Positions 16,558 through 25,262 of a DNA stretch of 64,000 nt are shown piece after piece. The DNA is from Asticcacaulis endophyticus (lineage in GTDB: Bacteria; Pseudomonadota; Alphaproteobacteria; Caulobacterales; Caulobacteraceae): the NCBI RefSeq assembly GCF_014652575.1, contig NZ_BMZB01000004.1:62001-126000 (forward strand). Reading direction: 5' to 3'. A program made the translations under genes and the position numbers. Position 1 is the first letter of the stretch. Each line of letters opens with the position of its first letter. The notes under the pieces were generated by a model. The model saw only the letters and a list, made by a program, of their open reading frames with translations. It was not told the DNA's origin and did not search any database.

Positions 16558-17394
16558 ATGACGGTCAGTGTGCATACGAATAAGTCTGCCATGATCGCGT
16601 TGCAGAATCTGAACAACACGACGAGTAATCTCAACGGGGTTCAGAACCGGATTTCTACCGGGTTAAATGTCAACAGCGCCAAGGATAATGCCTCAGTCTA
16701 TGCCATCGCTCAGGGGCAGCGCGCGGACGTCAGTTCGCTGGCGGCGGTAACCTCCAGCCTTAACCGGGCAGCCTCGATTTCAGATGTATCTCTGGCAGCC
16801 GGTGAAACGGTTTCCGATCTGCTGGTTGAGTTGCGCGAAAAGGTCGTTTCGGCCATGGACCCGTCGATTGATACGGCGTCGCGCAATGCATTGAACTCCG
16901 ACTTCCGTGCGTTGCTGAACCAGATCAAGCAGACGACCACTAGCGCCAATTTCGATGGTGCCAATATACTTGACGGCAGTCTGCCGAATGGAATTCAATT
17001 TATTGCCGATGCGGACGCGACCTCGAATATTACGTTGTCGACGCGCGATTTGTCGCTTGGCGGCACAACGATTACCTTGACGTCCGGATCGACAATAATG
17101 AGCGCGACTGTTGCATCTGGAATGCTGGTTAGGCTTGATACCTCCATACAGAATGTTAACGCTGCTCTGGGTGCGCTGGGGTCGCAAGCCAAACAAATCG
17201 ATGGCCATCTGAGTTTTGTGTCAAAGCTGACGGACTCATTGAATTCGGGTATCGGCAATCTTGTTGATGCCGATATGGCCAAGGAGAGCGCCAAGCTTCA
17301 GGCCTTGCAGGTTCAGCAGCAGTTGGGAACGCAGGCGCTGTCGATCGCCAACTCTGGCCCGCAGGTGATTTTGAGTCTGTTCCAGGGCGGCTAA
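16558..17394 (+). CDS. Divergent flagellin (copy 3)
   Basis: A 278-residue flagellin that keeps the core ends (VSVHTNKSAMIALQNLNNTT, ISTGLNVNSAKDNASVYAIA, GIGNLVDADMAKESAKLQAL, ALSIANSGPQVILSLFQGG) but differs more in the middle than copies 1 and 2 do from each other (DLLVELREKVVSAMDPSIDT, DADATSNITLSTRDLSLGGT). Caulobacter carries one specialised flagellin, FljJ, that acts mainly in translational control, and this copy is a candidate counterpart. GGAGG sits 7 bases before ATG 16558. No convincing -24/-12 element was found upstream, unlike the other two. A strong terminator follows. Confidence 0.93.
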   Translation: MTVSVHTNKSAMIALQNLNNTTSNLNGVQNRISTGLNVNSAKDNASVYAIAQGQRADVSSLAAVTSSLNRAASISDVSLAAGETVSDLLVELREKVVSAMDPSIDTASRNALNSDFRALLNQIKQTTTSANFDGANILDGSLPNGIQFIADADATSNITLSTRDLSLGGTTITLTSGSTIMSATVASGMLVRLDTSIQNVNAALGALGSQAKQIDGHLSFVSKLTDSLNSGIGNLVDADMAKESAKLQALQVQQQLGTQALSIANSGPQVILSLFQGG

Positions 17395-17419
17395 ACTGCC
17401 GAATAATCTGTATCTTTAT

Positions 17420-17452
17420 ACCGGCCAAATACGCTTTGGCCGGTTTTATTTT
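17420..17452 (+). terminator. Strong terminator after flagellin 3
   Basis: A perfect 10-bp stem ACCGGCCAAA (17420-17429) and TTTGGCCGGT (17435-17444) around TACGC is followed by TTTATTTT. It lies 25 bases after the stop codon. Confidence 0.92.
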
Positions 17453-17549
17453 GCTTATTTTCAATGGAAATGGCGCAAACGTTTACGAATCTTAAGCTTT
17501 GTTCGGGCATCCTCGAAATTCGTAATTGTGCCTCAAGGATTGAGCTCTC

Positions 17550-20456
17550 GTGATCGGACTGGATGCCAGCTTTTTGCAAAGCTACTATAACGCCAAAGCT
17601 GGCGTTAATAGCGGTGTGTCTTCGCTCACGAATGCATCAACCGCGACGAATTCTCCGACCGGTACCACCAAGGCCCCAAGCGCGCCTTGGGAAACCAAAT
17701 CCGGTGCGGCCAGTTCTGACGAACTGGTGCGCAAGGTCATGGCCGGTTCCAAATTCATCAAGGAAGGCAATGTCTCGCTTGATCTGGCCGGGGCGTCGCA
17801 GGACTATAAAAAGCTGTTTACCCTGTATCAGGGGTTGAACACCCTGATGGGCATCGCCAATAAGGCTCAGGAAAATACCACGACCTCGACCGTCATGCGT
17901 ACCTTACAGCGCCTGTTCACCAGCGGCATGTCTGAAATTCAGGACTATGTCTCGGATGCCGAACTGGACCACGTTAGTCTGGTGCAGGGCGCGCTGACGG
18001 AAAAGCTGAAAAGCACAACCGGCGTGGCGCGCACCGATACCACCTATGTGGCTAAGGATATCCATAAGGGCTCGGCGACGTCATCGGTCAAGGCGTTTGA
18101 AGGCGACGTGAAATTCAACATCGCCATCAACCCGCCCAGTGCCGGCCTTTATACCCCTAAGAATGTTGAGATTGACCTGTCCGAAATGGGCACGACGAAC
18201 CGCTCCATGGGCAATGTCGTCAATTTCATCAATTCCAAGCTCAAAGATGCCGGGGCCACCACCCGTTTCACGGTCGAGCGTACACCCGCCAAGGCGGAGA
18301 CCATCAAGGTCGGTGAAAAGGAAGTCACAGTTAATAAAGGCCTTGATACCTTTTCGCTAAAGGTGCAGGGCACGACGACCGAACTGATCAAGTTTTCGGC
18401 GGCCCAGATGTCGGATTCGGTTTATGTGGTTCAAACCACAGGTGATACTGATAACGACGACAAGGATAAACCGGAAACTCTGGATGATCTGTCGACCCAG
18501 CTTGTCAAGTTTCAGGCCGATATTTCCGGCACCAACCCTTCAACCGCTACGGCGGGTGTGACCGATACCTACTGGTCCGAAGGGCGAACCGGGCAGGCGG
18601 TGCTGGAAGAAAACATCACCAATGTTCGCCAGACCGTATCGGGGGCAGATGGCTCGGTCTACGTGCTGGCCGATGTGGATGGTGAAGTTGACGGGCAGGG
18701 CATCAAGGGCACCAAGGATGTCGCCCTGATCAAATACGACTCCGCCGGTAAGATGCTTTACACGCGCACTTTAGGGGCTGCTGATCAGGCATCGGGGCTT
18801 GCCATGACGGTAAGCGCGGATGGCAAGGTGGCGATTGCGGGCTCCGTGACCGGCGAACTGGGCGTTCAGACTACCAAGACCTTTACCAGTGCGGATGGCA
18901 AAACCTATACGACCTCTACCTATGAGACCACCAAGGGCTATAACGAAAGCATCTCAGATAGTTTTGTCACGGTTTTTGATGCGGCAGGTGATGAGTTGTG
19001 GACTCAGCGCCGCGGCTCAATCGGGATGGACGAAGCCCTGTCAGTATCCTTTGGCACGGACGGTTCGGTCTATGTCGGCGGGCGCGCGCAGGGCACTATG
19101 AGCGGCGCGACTGATGGCGCAGCCACAGCGCAGGGCGTCACCAGCGCCGGGGGCTGGGATGCCTATGTCATGAAATTTTCGGCCACCGGTGGCTATCAGT
19201 CAACGACCCAGTTCGGCACGAGTGCCACCGACGCGGCGAATGCCATGACGGTTGATGGCAATACGCTGTATGTGGCCGCCAACGAAAACGGCAATGCCGT
19301 CTTGAGGTCATATGACCTGACGTCGGGCAAGCCTGTGCTGTCTGAAACGCGCGATCTGGGTAATCTGGGCGGCGGTTCGATCAGTTCGGTTTCGGTTTAT
19401 GACGGCAAGGTCTATCTGGGCGGCAGTGCCAATCAGAGTACGACGGCGACGGGTGCGAATACAAAACTTATGGACGGCGTGAGCGCAGGTCATGCCTACA
19501 CCGGTGGACAGGATGCCTTTGCCTTGTCGGTAAGTAAGGATCTGGGCGATACCTCGGCGGATGCGGTGTCGTTTTACGGTTCTAGCGAAAGCGAAGCCAA
19601 CGCGAAAGTGACCTTCAGCGACGGCAAGGCCTGGATTGCCTTCCAGACCAAGGGTGCAGTCGACGGCACCACCAAGATTGGCGAAAAAGACGCCGTGCTG
19701 GCGCGCGTGGATGTCGAAAGCGGTGATGTCGAATGGCAGACCCGCTATACCGGCAAAAACGGCGAGGTTAATCCGAACGCGATTGCCATTTCCAAGAATT
19801 CATCAAGCGTGCTTGATAAGCTGGGTTTGCCGACCGGGACCTTGCAGTACAAGGATTCGTCCAGCTTGGTGGCCAACACCACGGCCCGGCCGGGCGATGA
19901 GTTCTATGTACGCGACCCGAAGACGGGCACTAAGAAAAAGATCGTGATCGAGGCCAAGGACACACTGGAAACCCTGGCGACCAAGATCAACCGTGCCGCC
20001 GGCTACAAGATGGATGTTAAGGTCACCAAGGTGACGGGCAAACCAGAATCCATCCTGACCATCACGCCTAAATTTGGCAATGCTGAGATCGAAATCGTGC
20101 GCGGAACCGAAGGCAAGGATGCGCTCGATAGCCTTGGCCTGAGCGAAGGTCTGGTCACGAACGCGGCCTCACAAACCTCATCAGAAGCCAGCAAGCAGTC
20201 GGGTAAGGACGTCAAGATGTTCGGTCTTAACCTCGACAGCAATCTCAACATCTCTGATGAAGATACCATCGACGCGGTCAAAAAGGTGCTTGAAGACGCT
20301 ATGAAAAACGTCCGCAGCGCCTATCGTTACCTGCGTTATGGCGACTCGTCCGAAGAAGCCGATAAAAAAGGCAAGACCGGCGGGACCGTTCCAGCGTACC
20401 TGACCAAGCAACTGGCCAACTATCAGGACGCTCTAAACCGCCTTTCCGGCGGATAG
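17550..20456 (+). CDS. flaEY: FlaEY-like large flagellar regulatory/structural protein with beta-propeller repeats
   Basis: A 968-residue protein beginning with GTG 17550 (IGLDASFLQSYYNAKAGVNS). The middle (residues about 340-720) has SBBP-type beta-propeller repeats, for example DGSVYVLADVDGEV followed by DVALIKYDSAGKMLYTRTLG, and WDAYVMKFSATGGYQSTTQF. The flanking regions resemble flagellin- or FliD-like export substrates (FYVRDPKTGTKKKIVIEA, TLETLATKINRAAGYKMDVK). No signal peptide is visible, so export through the flagellar system is possible. Size and position match FlaEY of the Caulobacter flagellin locus, whose mutants have abnormal filaments. The symbol rests on this and not on alignment. 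Confidence 0.7.
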   Translation: MIGLDASFLQSYYNAKAGVNSGVSSLTNASTATNSPTGTTKAPSAPWETKSGAASSDELVRKVMAGSKFIKEGNVSLDLAGASQDYKKLFTLYQGLNTLMGIANKAQENTTTSTVMRTLQRLFTSGMSEIQDYVSDAELDHVSLVQGALTEKLKSTTGVARTDTTYVAKDIHKGSATSSVKAFEGDVKFNIAINPPSAGLYTPKNVEIDLSEMGTTNRSMGNVVNFINSKLKDAGATTRFTVERTPAKAETIKVGEKEVTVNKGLDTFSLKVQGTTTELIKFSAAQMSDSVYVVQTTGDTDNDDKDKPETLDDLSTQLVKFQADISGTNPSTATAGVTDTYWSEGRTGQAVLEENITNVRQTVSGADGSVYVLADVDGEVDGQGIKGTKDVALIKYDSAGKMLYTRTLGAADQASGLAMTVSADGKVAIAGSVTGELGVQTTKTFTSADGKTYTTSTYETTKGYNESISDSFVTVFDAAGDELWTQRRGSIGMDEALSVSFGTDGSVYVGGRAQGTMSGATDGAATAQGVTSAGGWDAYVMKFSATGGYQSTTQFGTSATDAANAMTVDGNTLYVAANENGNAVLRSYDLTSGKPVLSETRDLGNLGGGSISSVSVYDGKVYLGGSANQSTTATGANTKLMDGVSAGHAYTGGQDAFALSVSKDLGDTSADAVSFYGSSESEANAKVTFSDGKAWIAFQTKGAVDGTTKIGEKDAVLARVDVESGDVEWQTRYTGKNGEVNPNAIAISKNSSSVLDKLGLPTGTLQYKDSSSLVANTTARPGDEFYVRDPKTGTKKKIVIEAKDTLETLATKINRAAGYKMDVKVTKVTGKPESILTITPKFGNAEIEIVRGTEGKDALDSLGLSEGLVTNAASQTSSEASKQSGKDVKMFGLNLDSNLNISDEDTIDAVKKVLEDAMKNVRSAYRYLRYGDSSEEADKKGKTGGTVPAYLTKQLANYQDALNRLSGG

Positions 20457-20605
20457 ATTTCGCGCGGCCGTACAAATATCACATCATCGCATTAACCTAA
20501 AAACGCTTCACACCTTGGCGATTGCGCTTTAGTGTGCGCGATAATTATTGGTGTAGCTTAACCTTTGGCCGAAAAAAGGCCTTTAAGGTGGGGGAAGAAG
20601 GTTTC

Positions 20606-21271
20606 ATGCAAAAGCAGCAGATGATTTATCTGGGCATTGGCGCCGGTGCGGCCCTGTTGATCGGCATTGTGCTGGCGTTTGCGATGTCGTCCGGCCAAAA
20701 GGACGGTGAGCGCATGAACGAAGCGCCGCCGGGGCTGCAACTGGATATCGCCGAAGCGCCCGCTATTAATTCGTCGCGCACGCTTCGCTGCTTCGTCAGC
20801 GGCGAATATGTCGGCACGTTTACGCTAGCCGAATGTGCGCAGAAAAACGGTGTGGCCGCGCAGGCGCTCGATGTCGGCGTCGATGAAAGCGGTGAATTGT
20901 CCGCAGCACCGACGGCCTCATTGGCCCCGCCACCGGCCGAGCCGGTTGTGGCGACACCCGCCACCCCGGATGGTACGCTGGGCGGCGAAGTCATGCCGCA
21001 GAATCTGGATCAGTCGGGTGGACCGGTTGCGGCCTGTCTGCGCTACGCGGGTGGCGAATGGCGCCGGTTGTCCGAAGGTTTGAGCCTCGGCACCTGCGTG
21101 CAGTTGCTGTATGATGGCCGGTGCGAGCGTCCGGGATCGGCATCCTATGGCCGCTGGGGCGATCAGAGCCTGCGTCTGGTGCCAAACCGGGTAGAAATCT
21201 CAAGCGATAACAAAAATTTCCGCACGTTTGTTGATCAGGGCAAGGGCTGTAGCGTCCCGCTGGTGAAATAG
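20606..21271 (+). CDS. Membrane-anchored periplasmic protein of unknown function
   Basis: A 221-residue protein with one N-terminal membrane helix (residues 5-27, QMIYLGIGAGAALLIGIVLA) and a periplasmic remainder. A Pro/Ala-rich linker (residues 105-130) leads to a C-terminal domain with four cysteines (CLRYAGGEWRRLSEGLSLGT, CVQLLYDGRCERPG, then KGCSVPLVK) that may form disulfides. ATG 20606 follows GGGGAAGAAGG; the frame is open from 20522 but lacks an initiation site there. It is 16 bases upstream of a lipoprotein gene in the same direction. Family not recognised. Confidence 0.75.
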   Translation: MQKQQMIYLGIGAGAALLIGIVLAFAMSSGQKDGERMNEAPPGLQLDIAEAPAINSSRTLRCFVSGEYVGTFTLAECAQKNGVAAQALDVGVDESGELSAAPTASLAPPPAEPVVATPATPDGTLGGEVMPQNLDQSGGPVAACLRYAGGEWRRLSEGLSLGTCVQLLYDGRCERPGSASYGRWGDQSLRLVPNRVEISSDNKNFRTFVDQGKGCSVPLVK

Positions 21272-21287
21272 AAATCAGGTGAGTGAA

Positions 21288-21740
21288 ATGTCAAAAGGGA
21301 TGAAACTGATCGCCGGTCTTGGCCTTATGGTGATGGCCTCCGTTGGGCTGGCGTCGTGTCAAAAAGCAGGCCCCAAGGCGCCGCTCGATACCGGCGTCTG
21401 TTATCAGGTTGGCTTTCCGGCATCTGGCGACGTCAAATATAATGTGGTTGCCCGCAATCAGCCGTCGATCGAATATTGCGCGGCGCAGTTGTTCAAGCTG
21501 CGTCTGGAATTCCTGAAACAGGGCGTCAGCCGCAAGATCATTTACGGCGCCTATCAGGGCAACTTCCTGTTTGTAGACGCCAAGCTGGTTAAGTTTTCGC
21601 GTACCCTGGACGGGCGACGCATGACACTTTTGGTCAAGCACCCGCGTGAGGATCGCCTGATTGTACCAGGATCGATTGTCGAAGACCGCACACCGCCGCA
21701 GCCTTCGGGCCCGATCCGTGAGCCCGCCAATCTGCCGTAG
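21288..21740 (+). CDS. Putative lipoprotein of unknown function
   Basis: A 150-residue protein with a lipoprotein signal peptide: basic start, hydrophobic LIAGLGLMVMASVGL, and lipobox LASC with the acylated Cys near residue 24. The mature part (CYQVGFPASGDVKYNVVARN, EYCAAQLFKLRLEFLKQGVS) has no motif that was recognised. ATG 21288 is preferred to the in-frame GTG 21279 because AGG lies 8 bases before it. It is probably co-transcribed with the preceding membrane protein. It should be an envelope protein of unknown role. Confidence 0.72.
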   Translation: MSKGMKLIAGLGLMVMASVGLASCQKAGPKAPLDTGVCYQVGFPASGDVKYNVVARNQPSIEYCAAQLFKLRLEFLKQGVSRKIIYGAYQGNFLFVDAKLVKFSRTLDGRRMTLLVKHPREDRLIVPGSIVEDRTPPQPSGPIREPANLP

Positions 21741-21893
21741 TCGTTGGACGCTTTAATTAAGTGTTAATGGTGCAAACTCTGCGCTTGGCGTGCGGGCGGC
21801 TTCATCATAGTGTCGGGGCTTGGAATCAGAGGGGCGAACCCTCCGGCCCCTGAGCGCTTTGGTCGCGGGGCCTGTGACAGAAAGGTATTCGTA

Positions 21894-22409
21894 ATGGCGG
21901 GCAGTGTTAATAAGGTTATTCTGGTCGGGAATCTGGGCAAAGACCCGGAAATCCGCACGCTTAATTCCGGTGACCGTGTCGCCAATCTGACGGTCGCTAC
22001 TTCGGAAAGCTGGCGCGACAAGATGTCGGGTGAGCGCAAGGAAAAGACCGAATGGCACCGCGTGGTGATCTTCAATGACAATCTGGCCAAGATCGCCGAG
22101 CAATATCTGCGTAAGGGCTCGACCGTGTATCTGGAGGGTTCATTGCAGACCCGCAAATGGACCGATCAGCAGGGCGTTGAAAAATATTCCACCGAAGTCG
22201 TGCTGCAAAAGTTCCGCGGTGAGTTGACCCTGCTGGGCGGGCGTGGCGATTCCGGCGGCCAAAGCAACCAGTCGTCGGGCGGCTACGATCAGGGCGGCTA
22301 TGGTGATGACGGTGGCTACGGCGGCGGCGCGCCGGCCAGTTCTGGCCCGCGTCAGCAAGGCTCCGGACCGGCCCAAAACTTCGATCTGGATGACGAAATC
22401 CCGTTCTAA
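21894..22409 (+). CDS. ssb: Single-stranded DNA-binding protein
   Basis: A 171-residue SSB that coats single-stranded DNA during replication, repair and recombination. The OB fold covers residues 1-110 ([60 protein letters not shown]). It is followed by a Gly/Gln-rich flexible linker and the acidic partner-binding tip DDEIPF at the C-terminus. ATG 21894 has GAAAGG upstream and matches family N-termini, whereas the open frame from 21810 does not. A clear terminator follows. Confidence 0.97.
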   Translation: MAGSVNKVILVGNLGKDPEIRTLNSGDRVANLTVATSESWRDKMSGERKEKTEWHRVVIFNDNLAKIAEQYLRKGSTVYLEGSLQTRKWTDQQGVEKYSTEVVLQKFRGELTLLGGRGDSGGQSNQSSGGYDQGGYGDDGGYGGGAPASSGPRQQGSGPAQNFDLDDEIPF

Positions 22410-22438
22410 AGCTTTGAAAAGCCGTATGAAATCTTAAG

Positions 22439-22467
22439 GCCACGTTATTGATTTAACGTGGCTTTTT
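22439..22467 (+). terminator. Terminator after ssb
   Basis: GCCACGTTA (22439-22447) pairs with TAACGTGGC (22454-22462) around a 6-base loop, followed by TTTTT. Confidence 0.92.
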
Positions 22468-22569
22468 ACGTTTCTTAACCGTGTCGTCTTACGGCGATTT
22501 AACGGTTAACGGCTATAGTCTGCGCCTAATAGGGAACCGCCATGGGTTCCGTCATAGGGCGCAGGAAAT

Positions 22570-23325
22570 ATGTTCGGCTATCTGAGACAGCAGTTTGGCG
22601 TGTCGAACGGGGCGTGGCTGCCGATTGTGCACAAGGCGCCAAAAGGGCCGTCGCGTATTGCCTTAAGCCTTGATGACGGCCCGTCACCGCGCACCACGCT
22701 TAAAGTGCTTGAACTGCTGAAAACCCATGACGCCAGGGCGACGTTTTTCCTGTCGGGAGAACGGGCCGAGCAATATCCCGAATTGGTACAGGCGATAGTG
22801 GATAGTGGTAATGCGATCTATGCCCACGGCTATTCCCACGTACGGCTTGACCGATTAGCCCCCGAAGCCGCCCTAGATGAACTGCGGCGCACCGAAGCGA
22901 TTCTGGCGAAGGCACGGCCTACGCCGCAAGATTACATTGTGCGTCTGCCCTATGGTTCGGGTCACCGTTCACCTGACATGCATAGGTTGTTAAAGGCTTG
23001 GCTGCCGGGATGTCAGATAGGTCACTGGCGTTATGATTTTAAGGATTTCGCCCTCGCTGATGATTGTGTCGATCTCTCACAGGTTGAGCGGAACTGTAAT
23101 GCGGCGGTCGAAGCCGCCTTTGCTGATCCGAGGTTTCTAGGATCAACCATCCTTATGCACGAAGATCCGATCGGGGTGCCTGCGCGCTATATCGGGGATG
23201 TCGCTTCCATTCTTTTGGAACGGATCTTGCTGACCGCACAAGTAAAAGGTGTGGCGGTAACGGAAATGCTTCCGGTCAGGCAGAAGCTTGTCAACCGTTA
23301 CATCAGAACGGTCTACATGGAGTAG
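22570..23325 (+). CDS. Polysaccharide deacetylase family protein (NodB homology)
   Basis: A 251-residue protein with the NodB-homology motifs: metal and catalytic acids in IALSLDDGPSPRTTLKVLEL, the second metal motif in IYAHGYSHVRLDRL (HxxxH type), and RLPYGSGHRSPDM for motif 3. The family removes acetyl groups from N-acetylated sugars in glycans. No signal peptide is seen, so it may act in the cytoplasm or on a lipid-linked intermediate. AGGAAAT precedes ATG 22570. It lies 3 bases before a glycosyltransferase gene, which suggests a shared role in making or modifying a surface polysaccharide. Confidence 0.88.
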   Translation: MFGYLRQQFGVSNGAWLPIVHKAPKGPSRIALSLDDGPSPRTTLKVLELLKTHDARATFFLSGERAEQYPELVQAIVDSGNAIYAHGYSHVRLDRLAPEAALDELRRTEAILAKARPTPQDYIVRLPYGSGHRSPDMHRLLKAWLPGCQIGHWRYDFKDFALADDCVDLSQVERNCNAAVEAAFADPRFLGSTILMHEDPIGVPARYIGDVASILLERILLTAQVKGVAVTEMLPVRQKLVNRYIRTVYME

Positions 23326-23328
23326 CAT

Positions 23329-24396
23329 GTGAAACATGCCAAAATACCGCAGGCTGATAAAGCCCGCGAAGTCAAAGGCCCGAAGCTGCCGTTTGCGACG
23401 GTATGTCCGGATTTAAGCATTATTATCTGCACCCATAACCGCTCCGCCCTGACGGCACGGCTGCTCAAGGCCCTGACGCCGCAGTTAAAAGCCCATGCGG
23501 CTGAAATTCTGGTGATTGATAGCGCCAGTCATAATGATCATCGCCGTGCGCTTATTGACATCGTAGCCGAGTTTGCGGACGTACGACTTATCCGGGTTGA
23601 AGAAAAAGGTGTCTCCCTGGCGCGCAACACCGGCGTGGCGCACGCCCGTAGCGGGTGGATCGCCTTTATCGACGACGACGAAGTCCCATCAGAAGACTGG
23701 CTGGATGAAGCCATGACGCTGATCCGGCGTCTGCCAGAAGACTGCGCGGCCTGCGGGGGTGTAGTGATCCCGGCCTATGAACTGGCGCCGGATATGGGGC
23801 GGATAGGGCCACGCTGGCGCGCCTTTCTGGGGGAGATTATGGCCGAGGGGGAGTTCGATCAGACTGAGCGCCCGCAATTCGGTATCGGACACTCGCTGGT
23901 GCGCGTCTGTGCACTGGAACAGGTCGGTGGGTTTAATCGCGGCTTAGGACGGGATGGCCGCAGCCTGCTGAGCGGGGAAGAGGTTTTGTTGCTTATCCAG
24001 TTAGACGCACGCGGCTGGCGGATATGGCATTCTGATCGCATCCGGGTATGGCATGACATCGAGCCTGATCGCCTTGACCGGAGTTGGGCCCGTCGAAGAT
24101 CCTACTGGGAAGGGATTTCAACGGCGCGAATCATGACTGTGACGCAACCAGGGAAACTGACCCGATCGGCGATCACGGCGGGCATTAAATCCTTGCCGCT
24201 GATGCTGACGTCGCCGCTGTTGCCAGTGCGGCGGGAAATTGACCTGCGGCTGGCGTTCAATATGGGCATGGTGACTGAGGCCCTGCGGCGGCCCTTGAAT
24301 AGTCTGGTGCGGATGGTGAGCGTGCCTATTTCGCTGGCCATGCCGACCTGTTTGTCGATTGGTACGGGCGGCTTGCAAAATCTGGCCGGATTTTAA
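23329..24396 (+). CDS. Family 2 glycosyltransferase
   Basis: A 355-residue GT-A enzyme with the family-2 pattern: LSIIICTHNRSALTARLLKA at residues 28-47, ILVIDSASHN, SLARNTGVAHARSGWIAF leading to the DDDE metal site, and a later GEEVLLLIQLDARGW and WHSDRIRVWHD. A hydrophobic stretch near the C-terminus may touch the membrane. The likely start is GTG 23329, 3 bases after the deacetylase stop. Donor and acceptor sugars are unknown. The stop overlaps the stop of the convergent TetR gene by 4 bases. Confidence 0.88.
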   Translation: MKHAKIPQADKAREVKGPKLPFATVCPDLSIIICTHNRSALTARLLKALTPQLKAHAAEILVIDSASHNDHRRALIDIVAEFADVRLIRVEEKGVSLARNTGVAHARSGWIAFIDDDEVPSEDWLDEAMTLIRRLPEDCAACGGVVIPAYELAPDMGRIGPRWRAFLGEIMAEGEFDQTERPQFGIGHSLVRVCALEQVGGFNRGLGRDGRSLLSGEEVLLLIQLDARGWRIWHSDRIRVWHDIEPDRLDRSWARRRSYWEGISTARIMTVTQPGKLTRSAITAGIKSLPLMLTSPLLPVRREIDLRLAFNMGMVTEALRRPLNSLVRMVSVPISLAMPTCLSIGTGGLQNLAGF

Positions 24397-25019
24397 TAGT
24401 CTTTTATTTCAAACGTATAACGCACGACCTTACGCAGCCATTTGATCATCTGATCACGGTCTATATCCGGGGCGCAGACGCTGCGAACCAGCATGCCGTC
24501 AAAGATCATGGCAATCACCTCGTTGCGCGCCAGAAGTGTTGAGGTCTCGATATCTTCGCCATAGATGCGTCTAAGCAGGGTCAGAACCAGTTCGCGTTCC
24601 TGAGCTTCTGATTTTTTGATGATCGCGGCGACATTTGGATTGCGTGCAGCCTCGGCCAGCACCTCAAGGGCGAGGGCAGTTTTTTCATTATTATATTTAT
24701 GTTCAATCGCCATCGGGATGATATCGACCAGACGGTCAATCAGATCGTCATCCGCAACTGTATCAAACTCAGCGAATTTTTCACGCATTTCAGCCAGATC
24801 GTTGGCGACAATAGCCTCGATGATCGCTTCTTTGTTGGCAAAGTAGCGATAGATGACGCCGACACTCATACCCGCTTCCTGAGCGATACTGGCCATGCTG
24901 GCACCATGAAAGCCTGACTGACGCACGCAACGCGCGGTCGCGTCCAGTATATGCTGCTGGCGGGCTTCCCGATTCTGGCGGGGTTTGGTAGCGGGCTTTG
25001 GTGACACTGACGTGTTCAT
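24393..25019 (-). CDS. TetR-family repressor of the adjacent efflux operon (TipR-like)
   Basis: A 208-residue regulator with an N-terminal TetR helix-turn-helix at residues 18-64 (QQHILDATARCVRQSGFHGA, SMASIAQEAGMSVGVIYRYF, ANKEAIIEAI) and an all-helical ligand domain. It is divergent from an AcrA-AcrB-NodT type operon, with a 22-base palindromic operator between. In Caulobacter the TetR protein TipR represses acrAB2-nodT, so this is the likely counterpart. It would be released when a drug or toxic compound binds. It is named by context, not by proven orthology. Confidence 0.88.
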   Translation of the reverse strand: MNTSVSPKPATKPRQNREARQQHILDATARCVRQSGFHGASMASIAQEAGMSVGVIYRYFANKEAIIEAIVANDLAEMREKFAEFDTVADDDLIDRLVDIIPMAIEHKYNNEKTALALEVLAEAARNPNVAAIIKKSEAQERELVLTLLRRIYGEDIETSTLLARNEVIAMIFDGMLVRSVCAPDIDRDQMIKWLRKVVRYTFEIKDY

Positions 25020-25113
25020 TTTTACGTGAATTTACCTGTGATACGGATGCGGTATTGTATGCGTTGTTTTGTGCGGTTGCACAAAAATTACGCGTTTGTA
25101 AGCTATTGTAGGC

Positions 25114-25142
25114 TTGACTTAGTTCATTTGACGGCATAAATC
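25114..25142 (+). promoter_or_regulatory. Sigma-70 type promoter of the efflux operon
   Basis: TTGACT (25114-25119) and TAAATC (25137-25142) are separated by 17 bases. The predicted transcription start falls at about 25150, within the palindromic operator, so a bound repressor would block RNA polymerase. Confidence 0.6.
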
Positions 25143-25151
25143 CAGTGAAAA

Positions 25152-25173
25152 TGAGAATGATCGTTCATTCTCA
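25152..25173. promoter_or_regulatory. Palindromic operator for the TetR repressor
   Basis: Perfect 9-bp arms TGAGAATGA (25152-25160) and TCATTCTCA (25165-25173) flank TCGT. The size and symmetry are typical of a TetR-dimer operator, between the divergent TetR and efflux genes and over the predicted transcription start. Confidence 0.75.
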
Positions 25174-25262
25174 ATAATTTCTTTGGCCGGCGTCATCCAA
25201 AAGATGGGGCTTATTTCCGTTTGCGGGATATGCGCCAGATATTTTCAGCTATGGAGCTTTTC

